7,299 nt of DNA from Chloroflexi bacterium RBG_16_60_22 (GCA_001796935.1 MGNX01000024.1:978-8276); one strand, 5' to 3'; shown: positions 1-6,038, numbered from the stretch's first letter. A program made the numbers and translations. Notes: generated by a model from the sequence alone, not told the origin.

Positions 1-1862
1 AGGCCCCGGCCTCGCAACAATTTGGAAAGGGCTTTTTTCATGGCTTTATGTTCCCGGTTTTCTTTCCGGGCGCCCTTCTCGTCCACCAGCCCGACCTTCA
101 GCCGCTCGTTGATGTCGTTGCCCTGCCAGAAGGCGGCGAAGGGCGGCATATCGTGGGTGTTCAGACTGGCCACGGCCTGCCGCGGCATCCTGCCGGGGGT
201 GCTCGAAGCGTCAGCCAGCTCGTAATACAGCACGTACATCCGGTGCAGTCCGTGCCGGCCCATCGCCGCGCGAATGTACCCCGGTACGGTGCCCAGGTCT
301 TCGCCGACTATAATGTTCTTGTAACGATGCGATTCAATGGCCAGTATGGCATACAGCTCATCGGCCCGGTAGCGCACATAGACTCCCTGGCTGGCTTTCA
401 TACCTGCCGGAATCCAGTACCGGCGGTGAAGCCCCATAACATGGTCAATACGGAGCAAGCGAGCAAGGCGCAGGTGATGGCGCAGGTAAGCAATCACGTA
501 CGAGTATCCCTGCTCCCTTATCTTCTCGGGATGCAGTGGCGGAAAACCCCAGTCCTGCCCCATGGGAAAGCCCGGGTCCGGCGCTGCCCCTACTGACGCC
601 TCTCGAGAGAATATATCGCGCTTATACCATACATCGTAGCCCTCTGAATGTACCCCCAGCGGCAGGTCAAAATACAGCATAACCCCTCTATCACCGGCCG
701 TCCGGGACAGGGCCTCTATCTGCTCGTGCGCCAGCCATTGTGCGTACAAATGGTAGCGCCGGTTTGATTCGTCATAGTCCCGTTCTTTCACGATGCCGTC
801 ACGCAGCGACGGCGGCCAGTCCGGCCACGCTTTTTTTTGCCGTTCCATGACCGCCCGGAAGACGGCGTATTTTTCAACGACGGGATTCTCCCCGGCGAAC
901 CGCTGCAAGTCGTCAAGGCGGCGCGACCCCCCACCGGTAAGGTACCGCGAGAGTTCTTCCATGACCCGGCGCTTAAGCTCCATCACCCGGCGATAGTCCA
1001 CCAGCGACGATTGGCGCAGTCCTGAGATTTCACCTGTAAAATTCGATGATTGCAATAGCTGTCGGGCTGTCTCGCAGTTAGCCAGCTCCGGCACCCTGTT
1101 TATATCAATATAGAACTCGTTCCAGAGCAGACGGCTGATTGGTGCGTAAGGACTCGGGTCAAAAGATTCATTTAAAAAAGCCGGCAGCAGCGGCAGGGTC
1201 GCCACCACGTTTCCTCCCAGCCCGGCCGTCCACTCGGCCAGGTCGGCCAGAGCGGAGTAGTCGCCGCTGCCCCAGCCATCGTCGGTCTTCAGGGCGTACA
1301 GCGGTAAAAAATTGCCCCACCTTCTCCCCTCCTCCCCTTCCGGCGGTGAGTAAGTCCGGCGGGGCGCTGCCATTATCAGCGTTTCCGCCGTGGCGCCACC
1401 CCCCTCCAGGTAAAAACGGTGGTATCCCGGCGGCAGCTTTCCCGGCAGGGCTGCTTCTTTCACGGCGTACCGTATCCCCTCAACGTCATGGCTATCGACC
1501 TCCACCGATTCCCCCGCCGACCATTTCCAGTCGGAGCTTTCTCCTGATTCCAGGGTAAGCCGCGCGGTAAAAGACACGCCAGCCAGACTCGCCGGCAGGC
1601 AGACCCTGACGACCGGCCGCTGGCCGTCCCAGACCACCGTAACCGGCTCCATCATGCGGCGATGGAGTGACTGCCTTCGCGAGCGTAAGGCGGACGGGAC
1701 ATCGGCAAGGCGCGCCACCGGCGCCCCCAGCGCCCGCAGCACCGCCAGCAGGCTGTCCACCTTGGCCCTCTGCCACCGGTGGTTAGCGCCGTAATAGGCC
1801 GTCTGCACGTTGTACCGGTGGGCCAATCGATAAAGCTGGCCGGTCAGTCTGTCGTTCGTCAT
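1..1862 (-). CDS. malQ: 4-alpha-glucanotransferase (amylomaltase, GH77), C-terminus beyond the left edge
   Basis: By family this enzyme transfers alpha-1,4-glucan segments between maltooligosaccharides or glycogen chains and acts in the cytoplasm. The minus frame is open for 620 codons from an ATG at 1862 to the window edge, with no stop. Residues 1 to about 170 fit the beta-sandwich N-terminal extension of E. coli-type MalQ. The GH77 barrel follows: GWGSGDYSALADLAEW (196-211), SPYAPISRLLWNEFYI (237-252), RIDHVMGLHRRYWIP (471-485) with probable nucleophile Asp473, GEDLGTVP (520-527) with probable acid/base Glu521, and NTHDMPPF (568-575) with probable transition-state Asp571. In most family members the last motif reads HDN; here it is HDM. 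Upstream of the ATG lies only a weak GGGTGG ribosome site. The gene is divergent from the coiled-coil gene. Family assignment is secure; the exact donor and acceptor are not known. Only a modest C-terminal part should be missing. Confidence 0.95.
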   Translation of the reverse strand, partial: MTNDRLTGQLYRLAHRYNVQTAYYGANHRWQRAKVDSLLAVLRALGAPVARLADVPSALRSRRQSLHRRMMEPVTVVWDGQRPVVRVCLPASLAGVSFTARLTLESGESSDWKWSAGESVEVDSHDVEGIRYAVKEAALPGKLPPGYHRFYLEGGGATAETLIMAAPRRTYSPPEGEEGRRWGNFLPLYALKTDDGWGSGDYSALADLAEWTAGLGGNVVATLPLLPAFLNESFDPSPYAPISRLLWNEFYIDINRVPELANCETARQLLQSSNFTGEISGLRQSSLVDYRRVMELKRRVMEELSRYLTGGGSRRLDDLQRFAGENPVVEKYAVFRAVMERQKKAWPDWPPSLRDGIVKERDYDESNRRYHLYAQWLAHEQIEALSRTAGDRGVMLYFDLPLGVHSEGYDVWYKRDIFSREASVGAAPDPGFPMGQDWGFPPLHPEKIREQGYSYVIAYLRHHLRLARLLRIDHVMGLHRRYWIPAGMKASQGVYVRYRADELYAILAIESHRYKNIIVGEDLGTVPGYIRAAMGRHGLHRMYVLYYELADASSTPGRMPRQAVASLNTHDMPPFAAFWQGNDINERLKVGLVDEKGARKENREHKAMKKALSKLLRGRG

Positions 1863-1984
1863 TTACCACCCGGAGTTATTTATAGCTATTGTATGATAAT
1901 CGGCCGCCCTTTATCCATCCCCCAGTGATGTGGTGAAGCCTGCTCCCCGTAAAATGTTTTTTGTCCTGATACATCTTGGGGCTA

Positions 1985-2013
1985 TTGACAAAACAAATGG
2001 ACTAATTTATGAT
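1985..2013 (+). promoter_or_regulatory. Strong sigma70-type promoter of the coiled-coil operon
   Basis: A perfect -35 box TTGACA (1985-1990) is followed by a 17-nt spacer and a 5/6 -10 box TATGAT (2008-2013). Transcription should begin near 2020, giving an untranslated leader of about 207 nt before the ATG at 2228. Box sequence and spacing are directly visible; the start site is inferred. Confidence 0.8.
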
Positions 2014-2032
2014 TATCAATAGTAGGGTGGTC

Positions 2033-2071
2033 ATGATACAGAAGTTCTATACCGTGACTAAGAGGTGCTGA
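2033..2071 (+). CDS. Possible leader peptide 1 (12 aa)
   Basis: The frame begins ATG ATA CAG about 13 nt after the predicted transcription start and encodes MIQKFYTVTKRC before TGA. AGGGTGG lies just upstream, but too close to be a good ribosome site. It overlaps the next small frame by one base (TGATG). A frame this short arises easily by chance, so only its position in a probable attenuator leader supports it. Confidence 0.2.
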   Translation: MIQKFYTVTKRC

Positions 2072-2139
2072 TGCCGCACATATCTGCCGGAGAGCGGAGG
2101 CACAACCAATCGGCCAGTAGCAGAAAAAGCGGCGAGTAG
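2071..2139 (+). CDS. Possible leader peptide 2 (22 aa)
   Basis: The frame starts at the ATG inside the TGATG that ends leader frame 1. A GAGG ribosome-site core (2062-2065) lies 5 nt upstream. It encodes a 22-residue polar, basic peptide starting MPHISAGERRHNQ and stops at TAG (2137-2139). The stop lies between the two arms of the alternative hairpin and 4 nt before the A-run of the terminator, so a ribosome finishing here would cover AAGCGGCG and favour termination. There is no obvious run of a single regulatory amino acid. It could be translated or merely incidental. Confidence 0.28.
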   Translation: MPHISAGERRHNQSASSRKSGE

Positions 2140-2142
2140 AAT

Positions 2143-2184
2143 AAAAAAGGCGTTGCTTGTTATCAAGTGGCGTCTTTTTCTTTT
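2143..2184 (+). terminator. Intrinsic terminator inside the 5' leader
   Basis: GGCGTTGCTTG (2149-2159) pairs along its full length with CAAGTGGCGTC (2164-2174), using several G-U pairs, around a TTAT loop. TTTTT (2175-2179), C and TTTT follow. The A-run at 2143-2148 can extend the stem with the T-run. It sits about 45 nt before the start codon and after a strong promoter, so it most likely acts conditionally rather than ending an upstream gene; the upstream gene points the other way. Confidence 0.65.
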
Positions 2185-2227
2185 AGGTTTACCAAGCTCG
2201 TAATTATAGCCAAAGGAGGTTATTAAT

Positions 2228-4855
2228 ATGGTTACGAAGCGCAAGACGCATGAGGAGAGGCCTGGAGAAACACCGGAAATAATGACCAAGCCGCTTCCGC
2301 AGATTCTCGACGAGATGGAAGCGAATATCAAAGCGGCCGCCGCAGCCGCCCGGAGGGCCGAGGATGCCGCCAAGGCTGCCCGGGGCGCGGCCGGAGCCGC
2401 CACCACGGCATCACTGGAAGCCGCCAAGAGGGCCGAGGAAGCCCGCGAGGCCGGTGAGACTGCCGCCGATGAGGCCACCCGCGCCGCCCAGGAAGCCGCC
2501 GCCAAGGCCGAGGCTACCGCCAAGACCGCCCGCGAAGCGGCCGAGGAAGCCATCCGCAAGGCGGAGGAGGCTGACCGGGGAGCGAGGGCCAGTGCCGCCG
2601 CATTTCAGAAAGCCGCCGAGGCGGCGGCCAAAGCTTCACACGACGCAGCCGCCAAGGCTACCAAAGAAGCTGAAGCGGCCATAAAAGCCGCCAGAGAAGC
2701 CTCCAAAGCCGCCAGAGAAGCCTCCGAGGAGGCCGCCCGGCGAGCCGAAGAGGCCAGTAAACTGGCCACGAAAGCCGCGGATTCAGCCGTGGCGGCCGCC
2801 CAGGAGGCAGCCCGCCGCGCTGAAGAGGCTGCCAAGAACGCGGAACGGACGGCCAACGAGGCCAAGTTTGCCGCCGAGGAAGCCACCCAGAAGGCCGAAG
2901 AGGTAAGCCTGGCCGCCAGAGAAGCAGCGGCCCTCGCCGTCCAGGCGGCAGAAGAAGCCGCAGCCCGGGCCGAGGCGATGGCCGTAGCCGCCAAGAAGGC
3001 GGTTGAAGACGCCATTGAAGAAGCCAAGAAGGCCGGTAAGGAAGCTGATGAGAGCGCCCGCGCCGCCGGAGAGGCCCGTGCCGAACTGGCCCGGCAGCTC
3101 ACCCCGGAAACGGCCACCCGGTCCGACGAGGCGGGCCGGAAGGCCAAGAGAGCGGCGGCCGCCGCTTACCAGGCCGCCGAGGAGACCGACCGCAAAGCCG
3201 AGGCAGCTGCCCTGGCCGGAGACGATGCCATCGGGGCGGCCACCAGGATAACCGGACTGCTGGCCGGCAGGGTTGACGAGGCCGGCCGGGAGGCCAAGCA
3301 AGCCGCAGCCAACGGCTTTATCACCGCCGACCGTATCCGCAAGAAGGCCGCCGCGGCGGACATCGCCGGCGATGAAGCCATGGCAGATGCCGCCAAGGCC
3401 CTCCACCAGTTGGTGCTCCGCGCCGAGGCGCTGGCCAAGGCAGCCGAGGCAGCCTCGGATGCAGCCACCCGGGCGTCGGAGTCTGCCAGACTGGCTGCCG
3501 AAGCCGCCATGCGGGCCGCCGGCGAGGAAGCCGCCGCCAAGGCCGAGGAGGCCAAGAGAGCGGCTGAAGAAGCCGGGCTCAGGGCGGAAACCGCTGCCCG
3601 CCAGGCCAGCCAGGCGGCCGAGGCCGCCATGAGGTCGGCAGGGGAGGAAGCCGCCGCCAAGGCCGAGGAGGCCAAGAAGGCCGCCCAGGAAGCCGGCCTC
3701 AAGGCGGAAACCGCTGCCAAGAAAGCTATCGAAGCGGCCGAGGCCGCCATGAGGTCGGCGGGGGAGGAAGCCGCCGCCAAGGCCGAGGAGGCCAAGAAGG
3801 CTGCCCAGGAAGCCGGCTACAAGGCGGAGATTGCCGCCAAGCAGGCTAAAGAAGCCGCCGAGGCCGCGACCCATGCCGCCAAGGAAGAGGTCGTTACCAA
3901 GGCGGAAGAGATAAAGAAGGTCGCCGAGGAAGCGGTGCGGCAGGTCAAAGAGATAAGCACCGGCGTCTCCGCGGTCACCGAGGCGGACGCCATCCGGGCG
4001 GAGAAAATCGCCAGGCTGGCCCAGAAAGCGGTTGACGACGCCATCAAGGAAGCTATTTCCGCCGGCAAACAGGCTGATAAGGCCGCCGAGACCGCCATCG
4101 CAGCCCGCGACGAGACCACGCAGACACCCTCCGTGAGCACCGCCGAGAAGGCCGACAAGGCCGGCGAGAAAGCCAAGACCGCCGCCGCGGCCGCCTACCG
4201 CGCCACGGACGAGCTGGCCAGAAAGTCCGAGACAGCCGCCATAGCCGCCGAGGAAGCCAAGGATGCGGCCGGCCGGCTGACCGGTGTCGTCGCTGACAAG
4301 GTCAAGGTGACCGGTGACAAGACCGCCGAGACGGCCAAAGCCGGCCTGGAGACAGCCGAGGAAACACGCCGCAAGGCCGAGGCCGCCGATACCGCCGGCG
4401 ATGGCGCCATCGAGGCCGCCACCCGGACCCTGCACAAGCTGGTAAGCCAGGCCGAAGAGATGTCCCGTAAAGCCGGGGAAGCGGCGGGTATGGCTGAAAA
4501 GGCCGCCGCGCAGGCCAAGCAGGCCGCCGAAGAGGCCGGGAGAACCTCGCTCAAGGCCTCCCAGCAGGCTGAAGAAGCCGCCCGCGGGGCGAGGTCACTG
4601 GCCGCCGATGCCCTCCGCAAAGTCGAGGAAACGGCTAACCGGCTTGATAAGGCTCACCAGAATACCGTCGCCGAGATGAATGCCCTTTCGGCCAGGGTTG
4701 ACGAGGCCCTCGGCATGGCCAAGGACGCCCTGGATAAAATCAAGGGCCTCTCCCGGAAGCTCTTTACCGAGTGGGAGTTTGGGATAATCATCATCGCCGT
4801 AACTGCCGCCGCCATCATGATTGGTTTCGGCCTCGCGGCCGTGTTAATACCCTAG
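2228..4855 (+). CDS. Giant Ala/Glu/Lys-rich coiled-coil protein with C-terminal membrane anchor (875 aa)
   Basis: I recognise no named family. AAGGAGGT, with core AGGAGG at 2214-2219, lies 8 nt before the ATG and fixes the start. There is no signal peptide. After a short charged N-terminus with prolines (1-25), nearly everything to about residue 845 is Ala with alternating Glu/Lys/Arg/Asp, as expected for a very long helix or alanine-rich coiled coil. Order: irregular A/E/K array (about 30-254), module A (255-418), four 40-residue repeats (425-584), module A' (598-761), less repetitive helix (762-845), then one hydrophobic span FGIIIIAVTAAAIMIGFGLA (851-870) ending at 875. I saw no Cys and a single Trp, next to the membrane span. 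TPET and TPSVS sit at matching places in the two modules and probably break the helix. Composition recalls TolA domain II or LEA-like proteins, but TolA is anchored N-terminally. A cytoplasmic rod tethered by its tail is the likely form; function unknown. A 25-residue membrane peptide follows in the same operon. Confidence 0.9.
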   Translation: MVTKRKTHEERPGETPEIMTKPLPQILDEMEANIKAAAAAARRAEDAAKAARGAAGAATTASLEAAKRAEEAREAGETAADEATRAAQEAAAKAEATAKTAREAAEEAIRKAEEADRGARASAAAFQKAAEAAAKASHDAAAKATKEAEAAIKAAREASKAAREASEEAARRAEEASKLATKAADSAVAAAQEAARRAEEAAKNAERTANEAKFAAEEATQKAEEVSLAAREAAALAVQAAEEAAARAEAMAVAAKKAVEDAIEEAKKAGKEADESARAAGEARAELARQLTPETATRSDEAGRKAKRAAAAAYQAAEETDRKAEAAALAGDDAIGAATRITGLLAGRVDEAGREAKQAAANGFITADRIRKKAAAADIAGDEAMADAAKALHQLVLRAEALAKAAEAASDAATRASESARLAAEAAMRAAGEEAAAKAEEAKRAAEEAGLRAETAARQASQAAEAAMRSAGEEAAAKAEEAKKAAQEAGLKAETAAKKAIEAAEAAMRSAGEEAAAKAEEAKKAAQEAGYKAEIAAKQAKEAAEAATHAAKEEVVTKAEEIKKVAEEAVRQVKEISTGVSAVTEADAIRAEKIARLAQKAVDDAIKEAISAGKQADKAAETAIAARDETTQTPSVSTAEKADKAGEKAKTAAAAAYRATDELARKSETAAIAAEEAKDAAGRLTGVVADKVKVTGDKTAETAKAGLETAEETRRKAEAADTAGDGAIEAATRTLHKLVSQAEEMSRKAGEAAGMAEKAAAQAKQAAEEAGRTSLKASQQAEEAARGARSLAADALRKVEETANRLDKAHQNTVAEMNALSARVDEALGMAKDALDKIKGLSRKLFTEWEFGIIIIAVTAAAIMIGFGLAAVLIP
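2990..3480 (+). repeat. Long coding module A, first copy (residues about 255-418)
   Basis: This segment recurs at 4019-4509 with a constant offset of 1029 nt (343 residues) and no net insertion or deletion at the anchors I checked. Matching anchors are AVEDAIEEA / AVDDAIKEA, AGRKAKRAAAAAY / AGEKAKTAAAAAY, RITGLLAGRV / RLTGVVADKV, and ADIAGDEA...LHQLV / ADTAGDGA...LHKLV. Inside the module a shorter unit repeats at 50 residues: LAGDDAIGAA (codon 3212) and IAGDEAMADA (codon 3362). Confidence 0.8.
3500..3979 (+). repeat. Four tandem 120-bp (40-residue) coding repeats
   Basis: Units run 3500-3619, 3620-3739, 3740-3859 and 3860-3979. Units 1-3 share the pattern EAAMRxAGEEAAAKAEEAK then AAxEAG and KAExAAK. 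Unit 4 is diverged (EAATHAAKEE, then KAEEIKKVAEEAV). Units 2 and 3 differ at roughly 13 of 120 bases by eye, so they duplicated recently. Forty residues correspond to 11 helical turns at 3.64 residues per turn, so copies can be added without changing the helix phase much. Confidence 0.88.
4019..4509 (+). repeat. Long coding module A', second copy (residues about 598-761)
   Basis: This is the partner of the segment at 2990-3480, exactly 343 residues downstream at both its first and last anchors. Amino-acid similarity is clear but DNA has diverged, so the duplication is older than that of the 40-residue units lying between the two copies. Confidence 0.8.
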
Positions 4856-4877
4856 ACCGGGTTGATAAGGAGACGGC

Positions 4878-4955
4878 ATGGGTTTGCTGTACGGCCTGCT
4901 GGCTCTGGGCATCGTTTTGCTGGCGGCAGGCCTGATACTGCTGCTGACGTGGTAG
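4878..4955 (+). CDS. 25-residue single-span membrane microprotein
   Basis: The frame ATG...TAG encodes MGLLYGLLALGIVLLAAGLI followed by LLLTW. AAGGAG (4867-4872) lies 5 nt before the ATG, a good ribosome site. It starts 22 nt after the stop of the coiled-coil gene and ends 19 nt before the terminator stem, so the two are almost certainly cotranscribed. The peptide is essentially one transmembrane helix with an aromatic residue near each end and no charged residues. It belongs to no family I can name. A small partner of the tail anchor of the preceding protein is a reasonable guess from context only. It is too short for many gene callers. Confidence 0.65.
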   Translation: MGLLYGLLALGIVLLAAGLILLLTW

Positions 4956-4974
4956 CATAAATATTGAAACGAGA

Positions 4975-5034
4975 GGAGGACTCGCCGGCGACCTTCCGTG
5001 AAGGTCAATGCCGTGACGGGTCCTCCCTGTTTTT
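4975..5034 (+). terminator. Intrinsic terminator of the coiled-coil operon
   Basis: A stacked stem is visible: GGAGGAC (4975-4981) with GTCCTCC (5020-5026), CGGC (4986-4989) with GCCG (5010-5013), and GACCTT (4990-4995) with AAGGTC (5001-5006) around loop CCGTG. TTTTT (5030-5034) follows 3 nt later. On the opposite strand the hairpin lacks a comparable T-run, so it favours the plus strand, although it also separates this operon from the convergent E1 genes. Confidence 0.75.
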
Positions 5035-5054
5035 CCGGGTGCCGGCTTTAGCCC

Positions 5055-6017
5055 TCAGGCCTGGCTTCCGACGACTTTTTCCACGGCGGCCCGGATTTTA
5101 GCCCGGTCCGGGATGACGTAGTCCTCCATGGGCGGGCTGTACGGTATGGGGACATCCAGCCCGCAGACGCGCCGGGGGGTAGATTTCAGCTTGCGGAAAA
5201 TATCCTCGTCCTCGGTGACCCGTGCCAGGATTTCCGCCGCCGCCCCGCAGGTGCGGCAGGCCTCGTCCACCACCACGAAGCGGCCTGTTTTAGCCACCGA
5301 CTTTTTAATGGTGTTGATGTCCAGAGGCACCAGAGAGCGCGGGTCGATAACCTCCACGGAGACCCCCCGCTTTTCCATCTCCCCGGCCACCGCCAGGGCG
5401 TCGTGGAGCATCTTGGAAATGGCCACGATGGTAACGTCGCTACCTTTCCTTTTAACGTCCGCCTCGCCCAGCGGCAGGGTATACTCGCCGTCCGGCACTT
5501 CCCCTTCCAGCGGCGCCAGCAGAGAGTGCTCGAAACATATAACGGGGTTGGGGTCCCGGACCGCCGTTTTCAGCAGCCCCTTGATGTCATAGGGGGTGGC
5601 GGGGGTGATAATTTTCAGGCCGGGGACGTTCATGTACATGGCGTAGGGGCTGATGGAGTGCTGGGCCGCCATGTGGATGCCCGCGCCGATGGACATGCGC
5701 AGCAGCACCGGGAACCTGGCCTGACCGCCGAACATGTAGGTAATCTTGGCCAGCTGGTTCACCATCTGGTCCATGGCCACGAAGCCGAAGGTGGCCATGC
5801 GCAGGTCCACCACCGAGATAAACCCGGAGCCGGCCGCGCCGGTGGCCGCCCCCACGAAGGCCGATTCCGCTATCGGCGTCAGCCTGACCCTCTCCTCCCC
5901 GAACTCTTCCCGCAGCTCCGGGGGGATATCATTGGACATATGGATAACCCTCTTGTCCCGCCGGAACTCCTCCTGCAGGGCTTCCAGGGTTGCCTGGGCG
6001 TAGGTTATTTTCCTCAT
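5055..6017 (-). CDS. 2-oxoacid/acetoin dehydrogenase E1 component, beta subunit (TPP-dependent)
   Basis: With the alpha subunit this forms the alpha2beta2 E1 enzyme that decarboxylates a 2-oxoacid, or cleaves acetoin, using thiamine diphosphate, and passes the acyl group to a lipoyl E2 or to an artificial acceptor. The 320-residue protein has the family start MRKITYAQATLEAL, TPIAESAFVGAATG (48-61) with TPP-contacting Glu51, AMDQMVNQLAKITYMFGGQ (81-99), the AAQHS motif with His120, then TPATPYDIKGLLK (138-150). The C-terminal transketolase domain ends with PIPYSPPMEDYVIP. An in-frame TAA two codons before the ATG fixes the start; AGGAGG (complement of 6029-6034) lies 11 nt upstream, a little far. 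Odd: after RVIHM the usual GED...G-rich...KGL stretch before the EFG/ERV segment is replaced by a short SNDIPPEL. It lies 21 nt after the alpha gene. Substrate cannot be read from sequence. Confidence 0.93.
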   Translation of the reverse strand: MRKITYAQATLEALQEEFRRDKRVIHMSNDIPPELREEFGEERVRLTPIAESAFVGAATGAAGSGFISVVDLRMATFGFVAMDQMVNQLAKITYMFGGQARFPVLLRMSIGAGIHMAAQHSISPYAMYMNVPGLKIITPATPYDIKGLLKTAVRDPNPVICFEHSLLAPLEGEVPDGEYTLPLGEADVKRKGSDVTIVAISKMLHDALAVAGEMEKRGVSVEVIDPRSLVPLDINTIKKSVAKTGRFVVVDEACRTCGAAAEILARVTEDEDIFRKLKSTPRRVCGLDVPIPYSPPMEDYVIPDRAKIRAAVEKVVGSQA

Positions 6018-6038
6018 CTGTTAAAATTCCTCCTGCGA

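Larger units (their letters stand above)
2020..2184 (+). promoter_or_regulatory. Transcribed leader with candidate attenuator (mutually exclusive hairpins)
   Basis: The leader carries an intrinsic terminator (2143-2184) whose 5' arm can pair with an upstream segment instead. AAGCGGCG (2127-2134) can form eight consecutive pairs, two of them G-U, with CGTTGCTT (2151-2158), and this would break the terminator. Upstream, TGCCGC (2072-2077) can pair with GCGGAGGCA (2094-2102) around one bulge. Two small frames (2033-2071 and 2071-2139) end just before the terminator, and the second stop codon lies in the loop of the alternative hairpin. The arrangement fits ribosome-mediated attenuation or a riboswitch. 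I compared it by memory with common aptamers (lysine, T-box, TPP, SAM, c-di-GMP, THF, ZTP) and none fitted. Pairings were found by eye without energy calculation. Confidence 0.5.
1863..2227. promoter_or_regulatory. Divergent intergenic region between malQ and the coiled-coil gene
   Basis: This 365-nt gap is more AT-rich than the flanking genes and separates two divergent genes. Its plus-strand content (promoter, leader, attenuator-like terminator, strong ribosome site) is itemised separately. For malQ on the minus strand I see only a possible -10 (TACAAT, complement of 1888-1893) with no convincing -35, so its promoter is unresolved. No tRNA or repeat was seen. Confidence 0.7.

Noticed and set aside
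48..596. Plus-strand frames inside malQ (48-596, 1139-1558 and others)
   Set aside because: The opposite strand carries a continuous 620-codon MalQ frame with catalytic motifs, so these are shadows.
1945..1981. Imperfect inverted repeat CCCC...ATGT...ACAT...GGGG just upstream of the -35 box
   Set aside because: The arms are only 4+4 bases with unequal gaps. It could be an operator, but chance occurrence is likely, so it is not listed as a feature.
2021..2045. AGGGTGG in the leader, resembling the T-box core
   Set aside because: The following ACCGCG is absent and it sits at the 5' end of the transcript, far from the terminator, with no specifier or stem I layout.
2605..3147. Ala/Ser-rich minus-strand frames under the coiled-coil gene (also 3166-3795, 3817-4176, 4195-4620)
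   Set aside because: They are antisense shadows of the Ala-codon repeats, mutually disconnected and without start signals.
2783..4435. A 550-codon open frame on the minus strand, Gly/Leu-rich, opposite the coiled-coil gene
   Set aside because: It is a by-product of the GCC/GAG/AAG-rich repeats on the plus strand, whose complement gives Gly and Leu codons and few stops. It has no ribosome site or promoter and carries the same repeat periodicity.
2228..4855. Reading the Ala-rich protein as a LEA protein, chemoreceptor domain or TolA
   Set aside because: Similarity to these is mainly compositional. There is no HAMP or methyl-accepting signature, no N-terminal anchor, and no TolA C-terminal domain, so a named call would be unsupported.
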